Origin: Blakeslea trispora
Taxonomy: Eukaryota > Mucoromycota > Mucoromycetes > Mucorales > Choanephoraceae
Assembly: GCA_025331445.1 (NCBI GenBank)
Contig: JAIWNE010000013.1
Coordinates: 428,383-492,382, forward strand
Direction: 5' to 3'
Length of the DNA stretch: 64,000 bases
Shown piece after piece: positions 56,662 through 64,000 of the stretch. A model generated the notes under the pieces. That model worked only from the letters and a program-made list of their open reading frames with translations. It did no database searches and was not told the origin of the DNA. Each line of letters opens with the position of its first letter. Position 1 is the first letter of the stretch. A program made the position numbers and the translations under genes.

Positions 56662-59600
56662 TTAAATAAGAGAAGTATCTTCTTCTGCTGTTACTTTATC
56701 TTCTTTAGGTGATTCTTCTACAGCTTCATCGGAGGCATCTACTAATTCCTCTTCTTCCTCTTCCTCTTTTTGTTCTTTACTGTCAACATCAAGAAGAGAT
56801 GTTGAATTGAGCTCAGGGAAAAGGTTGGGATATTCTTTTGGATCGGCTAGACTGTCAGCTGTCTTTTTGCGGTTTTTGCTTTCAAGACTAGACTTCCATA
56901 GCTGAACGATCTTTGAGATTTGATCGGGAGCGTATGTTCTGGCCAACATGGCTGCTTCGGGAATACGTTCTGTCTTGACTAACAAATCAATAGCCTCTTC
57001 CATGGCACCCAATTCAAACAAACAGGTGAATGCAATATTGTTCTTGCCTTGCTCAACTATCCTCATTTTTCTTTTTTAGTTTACCCTATATAGCCTTTAA
57101 AAAAAGAAAAACTTACTGGCTGTATCTGCAATCTGTCGAATACCAGCACGGTTACCATTAGCAGTATAAAAGAGCAATAGACCACTTAAATCCTTTGCTT
57201 TCAATAAACATTCTTCAGCCAATTTGAATTTCCAAGAAGACATGGCCACATCACCCAAAAGTCTCCATTTAGGCTCAGTATCTACTTGGTGTGCAATTTC
57301 GGAAGCAATATCAAGCTTACCGAGTTGAATGGCAAGATCAAAACGTTGATCAATATCAGTTGTCACCTCAAGAGCCAATTCCTTCAAGTCTTGTGATTCA
57401 AGGAAGCGAGCTACACGACCACGTTGATCGTTAGGAATAGCATCCAATAAACCGGCAGCAGCCTCCAAATCACCACGAAGGATGGCTGTTTGATACTGGA
57501 CTACAGTCAAGGATAGAGAATAACTGTAGAAGTTGACATCACGATCAGCCAAATAAATTCGGTTATCTCTAGGAGCATAACCCAGAATATACATTGGCTT
57601 GTCGAAATGACTGATGGTATATGTTTCTGTACCCACGAGGTAGTTGATGCGGTTGCTGTTGTTGGTATAGATGAAACAGTCACCAGCCCAGGTACCTGTC
57701 TTGACATTCTCTGCTACTTCAGTCACAAACTCAAATGCATCCTCTACACCTTCTTCGCCTGTATCTCCACCACTCTCAATAAATTGAGCATAAGCTTGAG
57801 CATTGTATCGCAAGACATAGAAGGATTCTTCAGAAGCAATGGCAATCAAATCACCAGCATCTGACCAGTAGACATTTTTGGAGTCTACATCAATACGGCG
57901 AACAACCTGACCGCTCTCCCAATCATAAAAGTTCAAGAAGCCATTGCCTCTTACACCGAGCAAAGAGCCACCATAGATACCCTCAGCACTAAAGTTCAAC
58001 TTGGGCAACAAACCTGTTCTTTCCTTAAAGTTCTTGAACACCTTGACGCGTGAAGTAGATTCACGTACGGCGTACACATTAGAATCGTCAGCCCAGACAA
58101 AATCGAGACCATTACCAAAACTCTTGTTTCTCCAGGCCAAGGCTGTATAGATGATATATTCACCGTCACCACAGACAACCACAAAACGACCATTAGGAGA
58201 GTGTTGTAGTGTCTGAGGATAGACTTCACAGCTACCCAACTCTTTCACAGGTAAAGCCAAACGCTCACCATCCTTGACATTATCATCCATGCCTGTCTTG
58301 ATATTGGCTGTCTGGATTTCAGAGTGTTTGGCCCAGATGATCTTGCCGGAAACATCCATAGAGACAGCGGGTTCTTCTCGGCCCAACTTGATCACAACCG
58401 CACCTTCATCATAACCCAATGCTACGTTGTTGCCACCCTTTTGTGTTGCCAAGCACCATGAACGTTCGAGACCATAGTTCAAGGTATTCTCGAGACGGTA
58501 AGTGTCTGAATTCCAAATGCGCACTGTACCATCTTCAGAGCCAGACAGGATGATGGGCAAGTTAGGATGGAAAGCAGCAAAATTGACATTTTGATTATGG
58601 CCTTCCAAAGTTTGAACACAATTTTTGTTTTGATAATCCCAGATCTTGACGAGGTTATCGTCAGCACAAGAGATCAAATAAGGCTTATCGCCACCTTGAT
58701 AATAGTCGACGAAATTGACACCTTTTTCATGGCCTTCCAATGTGAAATTGGGCACACTGGATCCAAGAGACCACACCTTGATCATACCGTCAAGGCCAGC
58801 TGAAGCAAAGGTGTTTGAGTCTTTTGGGTTAAAGGTCAAGTGCATCACAAAGTGAGCATGGCCCTCGAATACCTAAAAAAAAGCAGCAAAAAAAAAACCA
58901 TAGATTTGTCTTAGACTCTTTCTCTTTTCTCTCTCTCTTTTTCTTGTCACTCACCTGAGCACACTTCCATCCCTTTTCCCAATCCCAAAGACGAATGGTC
59001 ATGTCATCAGAACCAGACAACAAAAGGGGTTGTGTGGGGTGAACAGCGAGGCAACGAATGTAGTCGGGATGAGCTTCGAACTGAGTTACTTTTTCAAGTG
59101 TGTTGTAGTTGAAAACACGAATTTGAGAATCGTCTGCACCTGTAATAATCCAATTCTTGCGAGCAACAAATTTAGCAGCACGCACTATAAGAAATAGTTA
59201 AGTGAGTCTGTTTCTTTATTCATCCTAGTCTGTGTATGTATGTGTGTATCGTTACCAGGTGTTTCTGATACTTCGATTGTCTTGACTAGAGCCTATAGAG
59301 ATGGTGAACAATAGAATCAACATAAATAGGCTGATCTCAAGTTTACCTGAGTCTCGTAGTTGTAAATCTGAACAATACCACTATATAAACTGGTCAAGAG
59401 CCAAGGCTCGGTAGGATGCAAATCCACACACTTGACACGTTCAGAACGCGACAATAATTTACGCTATCATCAAACAAGTCAACATCAAGCATGCATTTCT
59501 CTTTCTCTCTCTTTTTTTTTGCTTTTCTGTCTCTAAATAACTTGCCTTGATATCTATGCGCATACCCTATACATAGATAACAAAAGAAAAGATTAGCATC

Positions 59601-59716
59601 CACGCGTATTAGATGTCATGTAGGAAATGGGATCAAACTGCTTCATCTGTTGATGGATAGATGAAACAACCATAAAAGTACTACAAAAGAGAAAGGGGAA
59701 GGGGATGTCGTACCAT
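56662..59716 (-). CDS. SEC27: COPI coat beta-prime subunit
   Basis: WD repeats start with [20 protein letters not shown], then [60 protein letters not shown], and [20 protein letters not shown]. The alpha-solenoid follows with [40 protein letters not shown] and FARLAL-like helices, then [20 protein letters not shown] and [15 protein letters not shown], ending in an acidic tail. This matches COPB2/Sec27, which binds dilysine cargo signals in COPI vesicles from the Golgi. The 5' end is unusual: ATG at 59,714-59,716 is followed directly by a GT donor (a 3-nt coding exon) and joins to GGT ATG at 59,566; the next intron uses a GC donor (59,545-59,544). If the first exon is ignored, translation could start at 59,563. 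Length about 850-900 residues. Confidence 0.92.
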
Positions 59717-60240
59717 ATTAACTTTGTTGTTCTATCTGTTAGTTGGTAAAGAAAGAAAGATATGATAAAGCAGGTAGAAGGAAAAAGAAAAGGGTTTCGT
59801 TTTTTCTTTATACTACTGCTTATATATTTTTTTAAAAAAAAAAGTAAGAGTGAAAGAGATGAAGTGTCCTGGCTTTGTATGAAAAAAAAAATCAGACACA
59901 CACACACACAAAATAATAAAAAGATTGTATAGACCTTAAATTGGTAAAAGAATGCCGATTTATAAAAAGAGAAGGGCAGCAGCCAATCAATGAGCTTCAA
60001 CAAGTGTGTGCAACCACTCCATTTTTCTTATGTGTCAAATTCATTTACATCTTCTTTTTAATAGTCAAATAAAATAAGAAAAGAGAGAAAGTGATAATAA
60101 AGAGTGCTAAAATGTTGTTTTTATTAGTATTATTATTATTACAAAAGAGAGAAAGAGAGAGGGAAGGACTATTGTACAACAGTGAAATTAAGAATTCAAT
60201 GATAATAGGAATTAAGGGTTATTAACTTGTCTAATTTTAC
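59717..60240. other. SEC27 upstream region
   Basis: Contains a CA repeat and T/A runs around 59,820-59,915, and a TAT/ATT triplet run near 60,120-60,140. No gene. Confidence 0.5.
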
Positions 60241-61820
60241 TTAAGCATTGGCCTTAGGCTTGGGAGGTTGGGCATAGAGTATTTGACCGAAATCTACGAC
60301 TTGATCACCATTGGATCTAAAATCCCATCGATGACCTTCTTCGGCATAACCATTCCAATCCTATAATCAGATAAAATAAGTTTACTCAAAAACTCTTGGT
60401 ATAGTGTTACAAAGGTACTTTACTGCTAAACAGGAACCCCACATGTTATCAGCATTTTGGAAAGATTCTAAGACAAATAAAGATAGTATCAGGGTCATGT
60501 CTGAATATTTTCTGTGCTTATTTCTTACCTGGACACATGCATTTACCAAGAGGTCCGTCATCCACACAGTGGGTAAAATGATCATGACGATAGCCAATAT
60601 CATTAAAGAAATGAACCTGGCTTTTGTTTAAAAAGAGACCGGCAGCCAAGCTATGAACAATAGCATCACCCCATCGTTCATAAAAGAAATTACCAGTGCT
60701 ATCGAGATAATCAAAATAAGCCTGATAACGTTCATCTCGCCAAAGATTAAGACTGGCAATTTCGAAATTAGACCAAAAATGGCATAGATTATAACCTCCA
60801 TTGGGCTGGCCAAAGAACCGCAACAAGGTTGTATTGAGCTGATGCTTTTTAGCAAAATCCATTGTATGTTGCCAAAGTGTAGGAATTGTTTCTGGTATTT
60901 CTTTCAAAGTGATGGTAAACCCATATTCTTTACCATTCTCTCTAAGATAGGTAAAAGGATCATAGTCAAGATCACAGTAAAAGCTGACACCAGGCTCAAC
61001 ACGCCTTATATACCATAAAGGAAAAAGAATAAGTTTGAAAGAAAATAAGCAAAAATGAATGATTTACCAATAATAGTCGTATTCGTCCAAGAGAGGATGG
61101 CGATAAAAGAAGCCAGAATTGAATCGACACATGTGACGGTAGGACAAAGAACCACCATACATTACACCACGGGCAGCGTAGTCGCTCAACTGTTGGTTCA
61201 TGATGGTTTGATTGACGTGCTTGGGAACAGACCACATTGTGTCGGGTACAAGTCCAAACTTGACGTCTGCATTTGTCATGGCCAAGATAGCATCCTTAAA
61301 TTCATCAGTAAAAGGTTCGTCGTTTAGAAAGACGTAAGGATAGTTGTACTTTCGGTTAAATCGACTGTAGAATAAAACCAGGGATGAATACATTAATGTA
61401 TAAAGAGAAAAGAGAAAAAACTTACTCTTCAAAATCTCTCATAGTACGTCTCATAGGTCCAACCTCACCATTTCTAACAAGAACGACGATAACAGCCTTT
61501 TCTTTCTTTTGGGTCAATAGGGAAGGTATGGGCGAACAGGAGGTTTGGGAAGAAGCGGCTTTTTCTTGAGACTGCTGTTCAGGTGAATCTTGTTGGATAA
61601 CAGGCTCAGACAAAAGCTCTTCTTCAACTTCTACAGCTTTGATCTGATCGTCGCTTACAAGGGGTACTTGGATATCAACCATTTCTCTGTCTAACAAGTC
61701 AGATGTCCTCAGGGAGTTAAGACAGTCTGCTGAAGGTCGTTTGGCCACAAAGTAGAGTGAACCAAAGTATAGCAGGATGATAGAGACAAGTGTCAAGATA
61801 TAATTTACGCCTCTCTTCAT
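60241..61820 (-). CDS. GT15 (Kre2/Mnt1/Ktr-type) alpha-1,2-mannosyltransferase
   Basis: A type II membrane protein. MKRGVNYILTLVSIILLYFG gives a short cytoplasmic tail and signal anchor; an acidic, Gln-rich stem (about residues 40-110) is followed by the catalytic domain. The domain starts with VLVRNGEVGPMRRTMRDFEE and NYPYVFLNDEPF, then YGGSLSYRHMCRFNSGFFYR, LLDEYDYYWRVEPGVSFYCD, and the family signature NLCHFWSNFEIASL. It continues with YFDYLDSTGNFFYERWGDA, HYD-type RHDHFTHCVDDGPLGKCMC, and ends ILYAQPPKPKANA. Enzymes of this family extend O- and N-linked mannans in the Golgi, using GDP-mannose. Several short introns; start is the first ATG at 61,820 with no competitor in frame. Confidence 0.9.
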
Positions 61821-63710
61821 TTGTCTATAATTATGAATAAAAAAAAAGAGAGAGAAAAAGACTCGAAAAAAAAGAAGAAGAAAGAAAAGTTAAATAAGCT
61901 ATCAAATTAGCTCGAGAACCCTTCTTTGATAATTATTCCTGAATTGGATCGGCGCAAGCTATGTTATTTATATTCTTGGCAACCAAATAAATAAATAAAG
62001 AGAGATGTTTAGCTTTATTAAGATTGACAGTGTGGGGCTTATTGTACTCGAGGCTTTTTTTTTTTGTTATAGAAAATGAATATATCTTGCTATAGATTTC
62101 TTTCTTATTTTGCAATGATGGTGCTTTCCCCTCCTTGGATGGTGCGATAAAGAAGTTTATTTGCCCTGTTTATGAGATCATCAATTCTTTCTTATGTCAT
62201 GTTTCTAGCATTCCCTTTTTTGGACATACGCTGATCAATTGTGATTTTCTATCTATTTTTTGAACCTCAGATTGAGCCGTTTTCAGGTTTGGGAGAGATG
62301 AGTTTAAAAGTTTTCAAATTAATTAATAAGAACGGAAGTGCTCATTTAAGATGTATGCTTTCGAGTTGTATCTACTTGAGTCTGTACAAACAAGCTGGCA
62401 CTGCCCACTTTGAGCTTCCTTTTTTCTGAAAGGGGTTTGTTTTGGCTAACGATCGAGAATTGTTCTTTACTGATATTTAATAAAAGAGAGCTCAGCTATT
62501 TCTTCCTTGAGGCCCCTCCCAAAAAAGATTTCCCGGTAAAAAGTAGGGTTTGACCTCACAACATATTGGACAACTTCCCTCTTTCCTTCTCGTAGCATCC
62601 CTTCCTTATTCTGACAACATCTCCTTTATTGTTTTATTTGTTTGTTTTCCATTAAAGTTTTATTTATCTAAAAAAAACATTCATAAATCGCCTCAAAATA
62701 AAGTTTAAAATTGTATTTTTGGGGGCTTGAGGAAAGTATGGTGGCACAATTCTGTCTAAAGAAGATTAGAGATCGACAACCGGTTCCGGAGTCGAAAAGA
62801 GAACTTGAATAAACTGCAAATCGTTCTTTGTACAATAGAGGGCAACTAAAATACATTGACGAGTTTCGGGTTATTGATAGAAATTTGGTGTTCTAAAATC
62901 CCCTCTTTGAAGTAGACTAGAGTGGTTTGGTTGTGTTTACTTTCTTTGCAATCTCAGTAAATTAATACGAGGTCGCACTTGTTGACTTTGCGGCTTAAGC
63001 GTACTGTGCCTGAATAAAGCGGCAGTCTTTTTCTTTTAGATAAACCTTTTAGGAAAACACAAGGCACAGTTACTTTTATAGCCAACTTGATAGTGTGTAT
63101 GCTTTTCTTTTTCTTTTTTCGCTTATCATAAGAAACGAAAAAAAAAGATCCCTCTCTAGTTGCTTAGTCATTTGGCATAGAAAATATACTCACAAAGTTT
63201 ATGAGAGAGAGAGAATAAAAAAAGACCAAAGAAAGTTTATGTTTTGAGCAATTCAATTAATTTGTTTGGATGACAATATCTATTGGATGATTAAAACACG
63301 TTTAATAGTTGTAACATGTCAATAAGCCTTTTTTTTCTATTCTAATCAATCCAATATCGTTTGAAGTCTTTCCATTGGTTAGTCTGTATGCTTGTTTTGT
63401 AACATCAAGTTCTATGCTGAGCCTTTTCAAACAATTTTTCTTTATACATGATCGATACCTTGAATAGACAAATTTTACTCTGCACTCAAAAGCTGAGTGC
63501 TAATACTAACATATGATAACTTTCCTACATATCTCTCTCAACTATTTCTTGTCATACAACATTAATACTCGTTTCGATTTCTGTTAGTCAAAGTGATTCA
63601 ATTTGAAAACTAATCAGCTTCACTAGCTTTTCTTTTTAATTTTTCACATTCAATCTTGCACTTTTTGTAAAGAAAGAAATCCAATGTTTCTACTTTTAGC
63701 TAATTAAGAT
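61821..63710. other. Gene-free interval
   Basis: About 1.9 kb with no credible exon. It includes the mannosyltransferase promoter and T-rich stretches. No repeats with recognisable structure. Confidence 0.5.
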
Positions 63711-64000
63711 TTATTGACGAAGCTGATTATACATATCTGTGATACTTCGCTTACTGTTCATTTGAGCTCGGACAGCCTTTAGATTTTTGAGCTCTCTATA
63801 GAGTCTAATGAGCTCTTGTTTTTCTTCCTTTTTCCAAGGACTTTTGTCTATACTGGGATCCAAGAAGTTGTTGTATCTTGTTTTTAATTGTGACACAGAC
63901 CTCAAGCTCTGCATATCTTCTTTGATCTGCTGAAATGCATCCAAACCATAGGTTTCAACACCTCTTATTAGCGCTTCGTCTTCTTTCTTTGTAAATGGAC
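63711..64000 (-). CDS. Myb/SANT-like protein, 3' part (cut by window edge)
   Basis: The last codons read on the minus strand include FTKKEDEALIRGVETYGLDA, which resembles one Myb repeat helix set, and SPWKKEEKQELIRLYRELKN, which resembles another, with a KTRYNNFLD segment between them. The frame ends QLRQ plus stop at 63,711. The N-terminal part and start lie beyond 64,000. Repeats of this kind bind DNA or chromatin; the specific family (telomere-repeat-binding or general SANT) cannot be decided from the fragment. Confidence 0.6.
   Translation of the reverse strand, partial: PFTKKEDEALIRGVETYGLDAFQQIKEDMQSLRSVSQLKTRYNNFLDPSIDKSPWKKEEKQELIRLYRELKNLKAVRAQMNSKRSITDMYNQLRQ

Noticed and set aside
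62755..62830. tRNA-like GGTTCCGGAGTCG near 62,780
   Set aside because: No acceptor or anticodon stems of proper length could be paired around it.
1..64000. CRISPR arrays, rRNA genes, bacterial operon or Shine-Dalgarno signals
   Set aside because: No regularly spaced repeats with spacers or rRNA signatures were seen; introns and gene content are fungal and nuclear.

Overview
The window looks like nuclear DNA of a filamentous fungus, most likely a Mucoromycete (Mucorales-type). It is AT-rich, with many short GT-AG introns (about 45-100 bp), conserved fungal housekeeping genes, a Kre2/Ktr mannosyltransferase, a Zn2Cys6 regulator, and decayed mobile DNA between genes. All family names come from reading motifs and translated sequence; no database search was possible.

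Layout. 1-19 kb is an accessory, repeat-rich island. It holds (i) a truncated nuclease-like gene beside a TIR element carrying an OTU-protease relict (1.0-3.0 kb); (ii) a large two-part locus whose second half is a Fanzor/TnpB-like RuvC protein with all three acidic positions and a zinc ribbon (6.2-10.2 kb); (iii) a near-perfect 2 x 2963 bp palindrome (11,750-14,712 and 15,827-18,789). Each palindrome arm carries an apparently intact nine-exon gene with a D...ExK nuclease-like signature, and the centre is filled by a second OTU-bearing TIR element.

19-36 kb is a normal gene block: AAR2 (U5 snRNP assembly), APC4 (anaphase-promoting complex), a long kinesin-4-type motor, a Zn2Cys6 transcription factor and a ThrE/PRM10-like membrane transporter. 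36-42 kb is mostly empty. 42.3-45.5 kb is a second, diverged kinesin gene whose motor has lost switch I, most of switch II and its reading frame, while its stalk still resembles that of the first kinesin.

46-53 kb is again accessory: two identical 516-bp segments each carrying a 28-residue metallothionein-like gene, two decayed Tc1/mariner-type relicts, a broken gene with a D...ExK pattern, the mitochondrial ribosomal protein uS7m gene, and a dead second Fanzor-like copy. 54-62 kb is conserved again: an inositol hexakisphosphate kinase (KCS1-like), the COPI beta-prime subunit (SEC27-like), and a GT15 alpha-mannosyltransferase. The right edge cuts a Myb/SANT-like gene.

Strongest leads: the Fanzor-like locus with its dead relative 43 kb away; the palindrome with paired nuclease-like genes around an OTU element; the nuclease-gene and OTU-element association seen twice; the metallothionein segmental duplication; and the eroded kinesin paralogue.
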